A stretch of 59,471 nucleotides of DNA from Ruminococcus sp. (lineage in GTDB: Bacteria > Bacillota > Clostridia > Oscillospirales > Ruminococcaceae): the NCBI GenBank assembly GCA_017519415.1, contig JAFWSI010000031.1, positions 1-59,471 of the forward strand. The letters are read 5' to 3'. This document shows positions 1 to 8,426 of this stretch, one piece after another (the stretch's first letter is position 1; every line of letters begins with the position of its first letter). A program made the translations under genes and the position numbers. The notes under the pieces are model-generated. The model worked only from the letters and a program-made list of their open reading frames with translations, made no database searches and was not told where the DNA came from.

Positions 1-182
1 TGCAGTCCATCTCCAACCCCAACAAGTATGGTCTCAGCGGTTCTGATTCACATCACATCACTGAGCAGGGCAAGGCTAATGCAGACGTTGACGGTTACCC
101 GAACGGCGTAACTTCAGCTGACGCTGCACGTATCCAGTCCTTCCTCCTTGGTAAGATCTCAACTCTTGATCCTACTAAGTAA
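1..182 (+). CDS. 3' end of a dockerin-containing secreted protein (partial)
   Basis: Only the last 59 codons are in the window, read from base 3 and ending at TAA 180-182. The fragment carries the second half of a type I dockerin: a calcium-loop segment (ADVDGYPNGVTSADAARI) followed by the helix SFLLGKI and a short tail. Dockerins bind cohesins on a scaffoldin, so the complete protein is probably an extracellular enzyme or adhesin. The catalytic part lies upstream of the window and its function cannot be read. The dockerin sequence differs from the DAVDAS type found on other genes here. Confidence 0.8.
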   Translation, partial: QSISNPNKYGLSGSDSHHITEQGKANADVDGYPNGVTSADAARIQSFLLGKISTLDPTK

Positions 183-205
183 TAACAAGTGGTAAAATAA
201 CACTA

Positions 206-238
206 AGCTGCACGGCAACAGTCGTGCAGCTTTTTTTG
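206..238 (+). terminator. Rho-independent terminator of the dockerin gene
   Basis: AGCTGCACG and CGTGCAGCT form a 9-bp stem around an 8-nt loop, followed by seven T. It sits 24 bases after the dockerin stop codon. Confidence 0.85.
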
Positions 239-440
239 TCCCTGTGTGCAAAAAGGGGTTCTCTGGGTTCATAGCGGGAGCAGGAGAGACTTCCGCTCCG
301 GACATTTTGCCGCAGTACGGAAACAGTTTACAAAAAGTTCAGAAATTGCCGAAAATGCGTTCGCAGCGGGGATTTCCGCCCGACAGCCGCCGGATATTGT
401 CCGAAAACTGTTTTTATGCGCTGCATTTTGCGAAAAATAC
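239..440. other. Intergenic stretch with no supported gene
   Basis: About 280 bases separate the terminator from yicC. Two overlapping short open frames begin at 244 and 246. Neither has a Shine-Dalgarno sequence or recognisable protein features. Apart from the yicC promoter at its 3' end I see nothing here. Confidence 0.6.
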
Positions 441-469
441 TTGCATTTCTCCTTAAATAATGGTATAAT
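441..469 (+). promoter_or_regulatory. Promoter upstream of yicC
   Basis: TTGCAT (441-446), a 17-bp spacer and TATAAT (464-469), 52 bases before the yicC start. It probably drives the long operon that begins with yicC. Confidence 0.7.
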
Positions 470-520
470 ATTAGAATAGCATATCTATGCGAAAAAATAT
501 ATAGGAAAGCAGGCGATAAG

Positions 521-1399
521 GTGCTTAGAAGTATGACAGGCTACGGAAGAGCGCAGCAGATTCTTAACGGTCGGGATATACTCGTGGAGATTCGCTCCGT
601 TAATCATAGATATTACGAATACTCGTCAAGAGTTCCGAGAACATACAGCTATATCGACGAAAAGCTCAAGGCTTTGCTGAAAACGGGCATTTCCCGCGGC
701 AAGGTGGAGGTATCTGTCACCATAAACAATATCGAGGGAAGAGATACCGAGATCGCTCTCAACAAGGGCGCTGCCGAGGGCTATGTGAACGCTCTGAGGA
801 GCGTGGCCGATGAGCTGGGTCTGGAGGACGATCTCACCCTTTCAAAGCTCATAAAGCTTCCCGATATTTTCAATATCCAGAAAACTCCCGATGACGAGGA
901 GCAGGTATGGGAGGACGTTTCAAGGGTCGCCTCCGAGGCCGTGGAAAGATTCGTGGAGATGCGCAAGGTGGAGGGCGAAAGGCTCAAGGCCGACGTCAAC
1001 GAAAAGGCCGAGGGCATTCTTGCCATGGTGGCAAAGGTGGAGGAGCTCTCTCCCCTTACTGTGGAGAATTACAGGAGCAGGCTCTACAAGAAGCTCACGG
1101 AGGTACTTGAGGGCAAGGACATAGACGAGCAGCGCGTCCTTACGGAGGCTGCCGTGTTCGCGGAAAAGATAGCCGTGGACGAGGAGACTGTCCGCCTCAG
1201 GAGCCATATCGCCCAGCTGAGAAATATGCTGGAAAGCGAGGAGGCTGTGGGCAGAAAGCTGGACTTCATCGTTCAGGAGATGAACCGCGAGGTAAATACC
1301 ATAGGCTCGAAGGCTCAGGACCTCAATATCACCAAGGTCGTGGTGGATATGAAGGCAGAGATCGAGAAGATCCGCGAGCAGATACAGAATATAGAGTGA
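521..1399 (+). CDS. yicC: YicC/YloC family endoribonuclease
   Basis: This 292-residue protein matches the usual family length. It begins LRSMTGYGRA, close to the family signature, so I take the GTG at 521 as start; an ATG four codons in would cut that signature. The C-terminal region has the conserved block GRKLDFIVQEMNREVNTIGS of the DUF1732 part. YicC proteins are reported as RNA-cleaving enzymes linked to stationary phase and small-RNA turnover; that role is from family knowledge. The gene heads the operon and lies 6 bases upstream of remA, the same arrangement as yloC-remA-gmk-rpoZ in B. subtilis. Confidence 0.9.
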   Translation: MLRSMTGYGRAQQILNGRDILVEIRSVNHRYYEYSSRVPRTYSYIDEKLKALLKTGISRGKVEVSVTINNIEGRDTEIALNKGAAEGYVNALRSVADELGLEDDLTLSKLIKLPDIFNIQKTPDDEEQVWEDVSRVASEAVERFVEMRKVEGERLKADVNEKAEGILAMVAKVEELSPLTVENYRSRLYKKLTEVLEGKDIDEQRVLTEAAVFAEKIAVDEETVRLRSHIAQLRNMLESEEAVGRKLDFIVQEMNREVNTIGSKAQDLNITKVVVDMKAEIEKIREQIQNIE

Positions 1400-1405
1400 C
1401 GCCCT

Positions 1406-1663
1406 ATGAAGCTTATAAATATCGGTTACGGAAATATGGTGTCGGCGGAGAGGATAGTTACCATCGTCAGCCCCGAATCAGCGCCCATAAAGCGCCTTGT
1501 TCAGGAGGCGCGCGACGAGGGAAGAGCTATTGACGCCACCTACGGAAGAAAAACAAGAGCCGTGATGATAATGGACAGCGGCCATGTGATACTGTCCTCC
1601 CTCATCACAGAGACTCTTGCAGCAAGAATAAACGGATCCGGAGGAGCTGAAAGCGATGAATAA
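1406..1663 (+). CDS. remA: RemA-like extracellular matrix regulator (DUF370)
   Basis: An 85-residue protein with the conserved DUF370 features INIGYGNMV and [13 protein letters not shown]-like [13 protein letters not shown]. In B. subtilis RemA is a DNA-binding activator of biofilm matrix and osmoprotection genes that forms ring-like oligomers. It sits between yicC and gmk, its standard Firmicute position. The stop overlaps the gmk start by 8 bases, suggesting coupled translation. In this genus the targets may differ, since the matrix operons known from Bacillus may be absent. Confidence 0.88.
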   Translation: MKLINIGYGNMVSAERIVTIVSPESAPIKRLVQEARDEGRAIDATYGRKTRAVMIMDSGHVILSSLITETLAARINGSGGAESDE

Positions 1664-2261
1664 AGGACGTCTTATAGTTTTTTCCGCACCCTCGGGCTGC
1701 GGAAAGGGTACGATGCTGGCGGAGATACTTAAGGACGAGCGCTTCGCCCTGTCGGTATCCGCTACCACGAGAGCTCCCCGTGAGGGCGAGCAGGACGGAG
1801 TGAATTATCACTTCCTTGCCCGCGAGGACTTCGAGCAGCGTATTTCCAACGGAAAATTCATAGAATATGCCGAATACTGCCAGAACCTTTACGGCACCCT
1901 TGTCAGCGAGGTGGACGGCAGACTGGAGCAGGGACTCAACGTTATCCTCGAGATAGAGCCTCAGGGCGCTATGAAGATACGTGAGAAGCGTCCCGACGCA
2001 GTTTTTGTATTCATTGTCCCGCCCTCCGTGAGCGAGCTCAGACGCAGGCTCAAAAAGCGCGGCACCGAGACCGACGAGGTCATAGAGGAGCGCGTTTCAA
2101 AGGCTGCATGGGAGCTTTCACAGGCGGAAAAATACGATTATATCATTGTCAATGACGCCCTTGAGGACGCGGTGAGCGATTTCTTCGCGGTGATACGTGC
2201 GGAACAGCTTAAAACGGACTTCATGGGGAATATTATAGAAGAGGTGCTTAAAAATGCTTAG
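1656..2261 (+). CDS. gmk: Guanylate kinase
   Basis: Guanylate kinase (GMP + ATP to GDP + ADP) in purine nucleotide metabolism, cytosolic. The 201-residue length is typical. The P-loop [10 protein letters not shown] lies at residues 10-19 with K17. The GMP-binding region shows [19 protein letters not shown], and the lid region [13 protein letters not shown] is present. The start overlaps remA by 8 bases and the end overlaps rpoZ by 8 bases, so these genes are tightly coupled. An SD-like GGAGG precedes the ATG. Confidence 0.96.
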   Translation: MNKGRLIVFSAPSGCGKGTMLAEILKDERFALSVSATTRAPREGEQDGVNYHFLAREDFEQRISNGKFIEYAEYCQNLYGTLVSEVDGRLEQGLNVILEIEPQGAMKIREKRPDAVFVFIVPPSVSELRRRLKKRGTETDEVIEERVSKAAWELSQAEKYDYIIVNDALEDAVSDFFAVIRAEQLKTDFMGNIIEEVLKNA

Positions 2262-2463
2262 ACCCGCAGTTAATCAGATCATCACAAAGAACGAGAGCTG
2301 CTACTCCCTCGTTATCGCTGTTGCGAAGCGTGCAAGACAGATCTCGGAGGAGCTTTACGAGAACGGCGAGACCCTCGAGGAGAAGCCCGTAAAGACTGCT
2401 GTTGAGGAGCTTGCAAGCGGCAAGTGCAAGATAGTGAGCGCAGCTCCCGCAGCAAGCGAATAA
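2254..2463 (+). CDS. rpoZ: RNA polymerase omega subunit
   Basis: A 69-residue omega subunit, which helps assemble and stabilise core RNA polymerase. It starts MLRPAVNQI and carries the typical central segment YSLVIAVAKRARQI; the conserved helix binds the beta-prime subunit. It overlaps gmk upstream and shares one base with the priA start downstream (TAATG). Length and neighbourhood match other Firmicutes. Confidence 0.9.
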   Translation: MLRPAVNQIITKNESCYSLVIAVAKRARQISEELYENGETLEEKPVKTAVEELASGKCKIVSAAPAASE

Positions 2464-4937
2464 TGTCCCTCATTGCGGAGACCGCAGTAAGCGGGACAGC
2501 CTATTCCTTTGATATGCTGTTCAGCTATGCTGTTCCCGAAAGGCTTGCGGCGAGGATCGCCTGCGGCTGCCGGGTGCTGGTCCCCTTCGGCAGGGGCAAC
2601 AAGCGCAGGATAGGTGTGGTCATGAAGCTGTCTGGGGGCGATGCGGCGGGACTGAAGTCCCTTGTATCCCTTGTGGATGAGGAGCCCGTAATATCTGATG
2701 AGCTCCTGAAGCTCGCGCTGTATATGCGGGAGAATACCTTCTGCACCTATTTCGACGCGGTAAAGACAATGCTCCCGCCCGCTATGAGTGTGAGCGCAAA
2801 AGAGACATTCAGGCTTGTTAAGAATTTCACGGATACGGAGTCCCTTACCCCCGCAGCGGCTGCCCTTCTTCAGGAACTGTCCGTTACGGAAGGGAACAGG
2901 GAAGGGAACAGGGAAGGAAACAGGGAGCTTAACGAGCTCATCGAAAAGCATATCATCGAAAACGGCAGGCGGCTGCCCGACGAGCTCTGCGATGCGGGAG
3001 CCCTTGACTCGGACAACGTGTTCAGGCAGGCTGTAGGCGACGCGGCTGTCAGGATGTTGCGCCTTTCGGACAGGTATATCAACGATCCATCGGATTTCAG
3101 GCTCACTCCCAAGCAGAGGCAGGTTGCGGACTTCCTTTCGGAGACCGGAGCTGCGGCAGTAAGGGAGGCTGCATATATGTGCGGCGTTACGGAATCCGTG
3201 ATAAAGCGCCTTTGCGCAAACGGTGCGGCCGAGGAATACGAGGCGGAGCTGCTGCGCAGGGTGGAGGACCTTTCGGACGAAAGGGTAAGTCCCGCTGATA
3301 TAGTCCTTTCCGCAGAACAGCAGAGGGCACGGGACGCGGTATATGAGCAGCTTGTGTCGGGGAGACCCGCGGTGTTCCTCCTTCACGGAGTAACGGGAAG
3401 CGGAAAGACCTCCGTCTTTGAAAAGCTCATATACGACACGGTGGAAATGGGGCGGCAGGCTATGCTGCTCATTCCCGAGATAGGACTCACACCGCAGATA
3501 CTGAAGCGGTTCAGGTCTCTGTTCGGAGAGAGGGTGGCTGTTATCCACAGCGGTCTTTCCCTTGGCCAGAGACTCGATGAATACAAGAGGATAAAGCGCG
3601 GGGACGCGGACATCGTCATCGGTACGAGAAGCGCCGTTTTCGCCCCGCTGAGCAATATAGGACTCATCATCATAGATGAGGAGGGCGAGCGCTCCTATAA
3701 GTCGGACAGCTCTCCGAGATATTACGCTCACGACATTGCCAAGCAGCGCTGCGGGTATCACGGCTCCGCACTTCTCCTTGCTTCGGCAACGCCTTCCATA
3801 GAGAGCTACTACCTCGCCGAAAGGGGAGCGTACAGACTTCTCGAGATGAAGGAGCGGTACAGGAATGCGCCTCTGCCCGAGGTCAGCATGATAGATATGA
3901 ATATTGAGCGCGAGGCGGGGAACCGTACGGAGTTCAGCCGCAGACTGGCGGAGGAGATAAGCCTGAACCTGAAAAACGGCGAGCAGTCCATACTGCTGCT
4001 GAACAGGAGAGGCTATCACACCATCATAAGCTGCTGCGACTGCTATCAGCCCGTGTACTGCCCCAAATGCTCCGTTCCGCTGACCTACCACAAGAAAAAC
4101 AACAAGCTGATGTGCCATTACTGCGGCTATGTCAGCGACCCCGTGGAAAGCTGCCCGCAGTGCGGCTCGAAGCACCTGAAGAACATGGGCTTCGGCACGC
4201 AGAAGCTGGAGGAGGAGCTCTCGGCGTTCTTCCCGACGGCAAGGGTGCTCCGCATGGACGCGGATACCACCTTCTCGCGGTACTCCTACGAAAAGAGCTT
4301 CACGGACTTCCGCGACGGGAAATACGACATAATGATAGGTACTCAGATGATAGGCAAGGGACTGGATTTCCCCAACGTTACGCTGGTGGGAGTCATGTCT
4401 GTGGACAAGGCGCTGTATGCGGGGGATTTCCGCAGCTATGAGCGCACCTTCTCCCTCATCACTCAGGTGGTGGGAAGGGGCGGACGGGGCGGCAGCCGCG
4501 GCAGAGCCGTGCTCCAGACCTTTATCCCCGAGCACTATATAATGAATCTTGCGGCGGCTCAGGACTACAAGGGCTTCTACAACGAGGAGATAGCGATCCG
4601 CCGTGCAATGATATTCCCGCCCGTATGCGATATGTGCATATTCTGCTTCTCGGCCGATGAGGAGATCACCGCAAGGCTGGGTGCGGAGGCGGTCATAGGC
4701 CTTATGAACGGGAGACTGAAGGAGCTTCAGCCTGCTACTCCCGTGCGTGTGCTGGGACCGGTCCGCTGCTCCTACGGCAGGATAAACGGCAGGTACCGCT
4801 ACAGGATAATAATGAAATGCAAGAACAATGCCGGTATGAGGAGCTTTATAAGCGGTATCCTCACTCAGTCGGCAAAGCTCAAGGAAATGAAAGACGTCGC
4901 CCTTTATGCCGATATGAACGGCGATGTGGGCGTATAA
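2463..4937 (+). CDS. priA: Primosomal replication restart helicase PriA
   Basis: PriA recognises stalled forks and reloads the replicative helicase. I place the start at ATG 2463 (MSLIAETAVSG, 824 residues), overlapping the rpoZ stop by one base; an upstream in-frame ATG at 2424 lies inside rpoZ. The Walker A motif GVTGSGKT has its Lys at residue 315. Cys pairs for two zinc sites follow (CCDC, CPKC, CHYC, CPQC), then the helicase motif IGTQMIGKGLDFPNVTLVG and VVGRGGRG. Two oddities: motif II reads DEEG at 405-408 where the family has DEEH, and residues near 143-154 are a triple EGNR repeat encoded by a 12-nt tandem repeat. Confidence 0.95.
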   Translation: MSLIAETAVSGTAYSFDMLFSYAVPERLAARIACGCRVLVPFGRGNKRRIGVVMKLSGGDAAGLKSLVSLVDEEPVISDELLKLALYMRENTFCTYFDAVKTMLPPAMSVSAKETFRLVKNFTDTESLTPAAAALLQELSVTEGNREGNREGNRELNELIEKHIIENGRRLPDELCDAGALDSDNVFRQAVGDAAVRMLRLSDRYINDPSDFRLTPKQRQVADFLSETGAAAVREAAYMCGVTESVIKRLCANGAAEEYEAELLRRVEDLSDERVSPADIVLSAEQQRARDAVYEQLVSGRPAVFLLHGVTGSGKTSVFEKLIYDTVEMGRQAMLLIPEIGLTPQILKRFRSLFGERVAVIHSGLSLGQRLDEYKRIKRGDADIVIGTRSAVFAPLSNIGLIIIDEEGERSYKSDSSPRYYAHDIAKQRCGYHGSALLLASATPSIESYYLAERGAYRLLEMKERYRNAPLPEVSMIDMNIEREAGNRTEFSRRLAEEISLNLKNGEQSILLLNRRGYHTIISCCDCYQPVYCPKCSVPLTYHKKNNKLMCHYCGYVSDPVESCPQCGSKHLKNMGFGTQKLEEELSAFFPTARVLRMDADTTFSRYSYEKSFTDFRDGKYDIMIGTQMIGKGLDFPNVTLVGVMSVDKALYAGDFRSYERTFSLITQVVGRGGRGGSRGRAVLQTFIPEHYIMNLAAAQDYKGFYNEEIAIRRAMIFPPVCDMCIFCFSADEEITARLGAEAVIGLMNGRLKELQPATPVRVLGPVRCSYGRINGRYRYRIIMKCKNNAGMRSFISGILTQSAKLKEMKDVALYADMNGDVGV

Positions 4938-4956
4938 CGGAAAAGGATAGATAAAT

Positions 4957-5424
4957 ATGGCACTCAGAAGGATTTTAACGGATAAGGACGAAATGCTCCA
5001 CAAGGTCTGCAAGCCCGTGGAGAAATTCGACGAAAAGCTCGCGCTTCTCCTTGACGATATGCACGATACCCTCAACAAGGCTGAGGGAGTAGGCCTTGCG
5101 GCTCCTCAGATAGGCGTATGCCGCAGGATATTCATCATGCATCTCGAGGACGGCGTCATCGAGGCGATAAACCCCGAGGTAACAAAGAAAACAGGTAAGC
5201 AGAGAGTACAGGAGGGCTGCCTTTCATGCCCGAATGTGTGGGGTTACGTTACCCGTCCCATGAGCTGTCATCTGAAGGCTCAGGACAGGAACGGCAACTG
5301 GTTCGAGCGGGATTTCACAGAGCTGGGCGCTCAGTGCACCTGCCATGAGAACGACCACCTGGACGGTCATGTGTTCACCGAGATAGTTGAGGAGTTCTTC
5401 GTACCCGAGGAGAATAAGCAATGA
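4957..5424 (+). CDS. def: Peptide deformylase
   Basis: Removes the N-formyl group from nascent proteins; a metal-dependent cytosolic enzyme of 155 residues. All three signature motifs are visible: GVGLAAPQIG (44-53), EGCLS (87-90 region) and HENDH (130-134). C88, H130 and H134 should bind the metal and E131 is the catalytic acid. It follows priA by 19 bases and overlaps fmt by four bases (ATGA). The def-fmt pair is functionally matched: fmt formylates initiator tRNA and def reverses the mark. Confidence 0.97.
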   Translation: MALRRILTDKDEMLHKVCKPVEKFDEKLALLLDDMHDTLNKAEGVGLAAPQIGVCRRIFIMHLEDGVIEAINPEVTKKTGKQRVQEGCLSCPNVWGYVTRPMSCHLKAQDRNGNWFERDFTELGAQCTCHENDHLDGHVFTEIVEEFFVPEENKQ

Positions 5425-6350
5425 AGACAGTATTTATGGGCACTCCCGAGTTTGCGGTACCCTGTCTGCGCACCCTTGCGGAGAGCGGACATGAGGTGGC
5501 TGCGGTATTCACTCAGCCCGACAAGCCCAAGGGCAGGGGCTATAAAATGATACCCACTCCCGTAAAGGCTGCGGCGGAGGAATACGGGATACCCGTTTAT
5601 CAGCCTCTGTCCCTGAGAAAGGGCGAGGACGCAGAGGAGTCAATGAGGATACTCCGCGATACAGCTCCCGAGCTGATAGTAGTAACGGCCTACGGACAGA
5701 TACTCCCAAAGGAGATACTGGAGCTGCCGAAATACGGCTGTATCAATATCCACGCTTCGCTCCTGCCGAAGTACAGGGGAGCGGCTCCCATAAACTGGGT
5801 GCTTCTCAACGGCGAAAAGGAAACGGGCGTTACCTCCATGCAGATGAGCGAGGGACTTGACACAGGCGATATGCTCATAAAGAGAGCTACGGAAATAGGC
5901 GAGAATGAGACCTATGAGGAGCTCTATGCAAGGCTTTCCGCTATGGGCGGCGAAGTTCTTGCGGAGACTATAGAAGCTATCGGAAAGGGCGCGTTAAAGC
6001 CCGTGGTGCAGGACGATAGCCTGAGCTGCTATTCTCCCATGATACGCAAGGAGATGAGCGCTCTCGACTTCTCAAAGTCTGCGGCGGAGGTACACAACAC
6101 TATACGCGGCGTTACGGGCTTTGCAATGCTCGGCGGCAAGCGGATAAAGGTGTTCAGGTCCGAGATAGCTGAGGGCGTGTATGACGGAGCCGTAAACGGC
6201 GCCGTTGTGGATACAAAGAGGTTTGCGGTAAAATGCGGGGACGGACGTGCGGTAGTTTTCCGCGAGGTCCAGCCCGAGGGCAAAAAACGTATGTCTACAG
6301 AGGATTTCCTCAGGGGCAGGAAGCTCGCTGAGGGAGAGATCCTCGGATAA
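5421..6350 (+). CDS. fmt: Methionyl-tRNA formyltransferase
   Basis: Transfers a formyl group from 10-formyl-tetrahydrofolate to Met-tRNAfMet for translation initiation. It is 309 residues, a normal length. The N-terminal Rossmann domain starts MKTVFMGTPEFA. The conserved catalytic region INIHASLLPKYRGAAPINW gives N109 and H111, and EGLDTGD gives D147, equivalent to N106, H108 and D144 in E. coli. The start overlaps the def stop in ATGA. Confidence 0.97.
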   Translation: MKTVFMGTPEFAVPCLRTLAESGHEVAAVFTQPDKPKGRGYKMIPTPVKAAAEEYGIPVYQPLSLRKGEDAEESMRILRDTAPELIVVTAYGQILPKEILELPKYGCINIHASLLPKYRGAAPINWVLLNGEKETGVTSMQMSEGLDTGDMLIKRATEIGENETYEELYARLSAMGGEVLAETIEAIGKGALKPVVQDDSLSCYSPMIRKEMSALDFSKSAAEVHNTIRGVTGFAMLGGKRIKVFRSEIAEGVYDGAVNGAVVDTKRFAVKCGDGRAVVFREVQPEGKKRMSTEDFLRGRKLAEGEILG

Positions 6351-6360
6351 GGAGAAAGCT

Positions 6361-7125
6361 ATGTATACAATGAGTTTATTTATGACACTTGCAAGATACT
6401 ATTCTGATTACGGTTATTACGGCACCCGTTCCACAAGCGACCATATAGGAATATATATCGTTCTGTACCTTGCCGTTATTATAATCCCGCTGATCGCGCA
6501 GATCAATGTTTCTTCCACCTTCAAGAAGTACAGCAAGATCGGCAATTCAAGAGGCCTCACGGCAGATCAGGTGGCAAGGCAGATACTCGATTCCAACGGA
6601 CTTCACTATGTTGAAATAGAGCATATCAAGGGCAATCTCAGCGATCACTTCGATCCCAGGACAAATGTGGTAAGACTTTCCGATTCGGTTTACGGCCAGA
6701 CCTCCGTGGCAGCTATCGGAGTTGCGGCTCACGAGTGCGGCCATGCCTGTCAGCACGCCGAGAGCTACGGCCCCATTCTTCTCAGAAGCAAGCTGGTGCC
6801 CGTGACAAATATCTGCTCACATCTCTGGTATATAGTTCTTATCATAGGCTGTGTGCTCAGCGCATTTACCATAGGTACAGCCCTTATCTACGTTTCTATC
6901 GCAATGTTCGCGGCAGTAGTCATATTCCAGACAGTTACTCTTCCTGTAGAGTTCGATGCCAGCAACAGAGCGCTCAAGACTCTGGCAAACGACGGCATAC
7001 TCGAGCCGAGTGAGGTTCCTCACGCAGGCAAGGTACTCAAGGCAGCTGCTCTCACATATGTTGCAAGTCTTCTTGCATCAGTGCTTCAGCTTTTCAGGCT
7101 CCTGCTCTCCACCAGAAGAAGATAA
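6361..7125 (+). CDS. YugP-type membrane zinc metallopeptidase
   Basis: A 254-residue membrane protein with a zinc-protease motif HECGH at 124-128 (H124, E125, H128), matching the neutral zinc metallopeptidase family typified by YugP. A hydrophobic segment at about 31-48 precedes the catalytic domain, and strongly hydrophobic segments follow at about 155-190 and near the C-terminus. A good SD (GGAGAAAG) precedes ATG 6361. The stop overlaps the rsmB start by one base. The substrate is unknown; family members are thought to act on membrane or cell-surface proteins. It is an insertion relative to the B. subtilis order, where fmt is followed by rsmB. Confidence 0.82.
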   Translation: MYTMSLFMTLARYYSDYGYYGTRSTSDHIGIYIVLYLAVIIIPLIAQINVSSTFKKYSKIGNSRGLTADQVARQILDSNGLHYVEIEHIKGNLSDHFDPRTNVVRLSDSVYGQTSVAAIGVAAHECGHACQHAESYGPILLRSKLVPVTNICSHLWYIVLIIGCVLSAFTIGTALIYVSIAMFAAVVIFQTVTLPVEFDASNRALKTLANDGILEPSEVPHAGKVLKAAALTYVASLLASVLQLFRLLLSTRRR

Positions 7126-8417
7126 TGACGGATCCCCGTTATCTTGCGGTAAAGCTTCTCGACAAGACCTTTTCGGGCGGAAGCTATTCCAATTTGCAGC
7201 TGGACAGCGGTCTGAAGAATTCAGACCTGGACGACAGGGGAAAGAAGCTCTGCTCTGCCATATACTACGGAGTCATAGAGCGGAAGCTCACCCTCGACCA
7301 TATCATCGGCGGGCTCAGCTCCCGTCCCATAGATAAGCTGGACAGCATAGTGCTGAATATACTTCGCTGCGGCGTGTACCAGACAATGTACATGGACAGC
7401 GTCCCCGACAACGCGGCTGTGAACGAGAGCGTTACACTTACAAAGAAATTCCGCAAGGCAAGCGCTTCGGGCATGGTGAACGCGGTGCTGAGGAGCTTTA
7501 TCCGCGGCGGCAAGGAGATAAAGCTCCCGAAAGAGGCAGTAAAGGCGGCTTCCGTGAAGTATTCCGCGCCTGTAGAGCTTGTAAAGAGCCTTACGGACGA
7601 TTACGGCAGAGAGGCTGCTGAATGCTTTCTTGCTGCTTCTCTTGAAAAAAGTGTAACATATCTCCGCCGCAATCCGATAAGATGTACAGAGGAAGAATTT
7701 CTTGCTGCACTGGGCGGGATAAAGGCGGAAAAGCTTGCGGACTGCTGCTATACGGCGGAAAGCGGCGACGTAACGGCGACGGAAGCCTTTAAAAAAGGGT
7801 ATTTCCACGTTCAGGGGCTTGCCTCCCAGCTCTGCTGTCAGGCGCTGGCCCCTGCGGAGGAGGACAGAGTCCTCGATATATGCGCAGCTCCGGGAGGAAA
7901 GACCTTCACAATGGCGGAGCTGATGAACGGCAGGGGCGAGATATACGCCTTCGACCTTCACGAAAAGCGGGCGGAGCTTATCCGCAGGGGCGCCGAAAGG
8001 CTCGGCCTCACCAATATAAAGGCGGCAGCGGGGGACGCGGCGAAGTTCGACCCCGATATGCCGGAATTCACGAAGATACTCTGCGACGTCCCCTGCTCGG
8101 GACTGGGAGTAATCGGCAGCAAGCCCGAGATAAAGTACAAGAGCATTGCGGACTTTACAGGGCTTCCCGATATACAGTACAAAATAGTGCGCAACGCGCT
8201 GAATTACCTTAAAGCGGGCGGCACTCTGGTCTATTCCACCTGTACGGTGAGAAGGGCAGAGAACGAGGAGGTCTGCGAAAGACTTCTCCGCGACTGTTCG
8301 GAGCTTGAAGCAGCAGAGCTCCCGCAGCTAATGGGGGAAAGCTTCGGCACTATGGCGACGCTTATGCCTCCTAAATTCGGAAGCGGCTTCTTTATTGCAA
8401 AATTCAGGAAAAAGTAA
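7125..8417 (+). CDS. rsmB: 16S rRNA (cytosine-967-C5)-methyltransferase
   Basis: Methylates C967 of 16S rRNA with S-adenosylmethionine. The 430 residues comprise an N-terminal NusB-like RNA-binding domain and a C-terminal Rossmann methyltransferase. Visible motifs are the SAM-binding DICAAPGGKT (about residue 250), the catalytic DVPCSGLGVIGSKPEI (about 320) and the second Cys in YSTCTV (about 369). Two catalytic cysteines are expected for the m5C RNA methyltransferase class. It overlaps the metallopeptidase gene by one base and precedes rlmN by 9 bases, as in Bacillus. Confidence 0.94.
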   Translation: MTDPRYLAVKLLDKTFSGGSYSNLQLDSGLKNSDLDDRGKKLCSAIYYGVIERKLTLDHIIGGLSSRPIDKLDSIVLNILRCGVYQTMYMDSVPDNAAVNESVTLTKKFRKASASGMVNAVLRSFIRGGKEIKLPKEAVKAASVKYSAPVELVKSLTDDYGREAAECFLAASLEKSVTYLRRNPIRCTEEEFLAALGGIKAEKLADCCYTAESGDVTATEAFKKGYFHVQGLASQLCCQALAPAEEDRVLDICAAPGGKTFTMAELMNGRGEIYAFDLHEKRAELIRRGAERLGLTNIKAAAGDAAKFDPDMPEFTKILCDVPCSGLGVIGSKPEIKYKSIADFTGLPDIQYKIVRNALNYLKAGGTLVYSTCTVRRAENEEVCERLLRDCSELEAAELPQLMGESFGTMATLMPPKFGSGFFIAKFRKK

Positions 8418-8426
8418 GGTGATAAA

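Noticed and set aside
244-479. Two overlapping short frames upstream of yicC
   Set aside because: No SD, they overlap the yicC promoter, and no protein-like pattern is seen.
2355-5078. A 907-codon open frame antisense to priA
   Set aside because: It mirrors priA completely and has no SD or recognisable domains. Long antisense frames arise from GC-rich third positions and codon bias.
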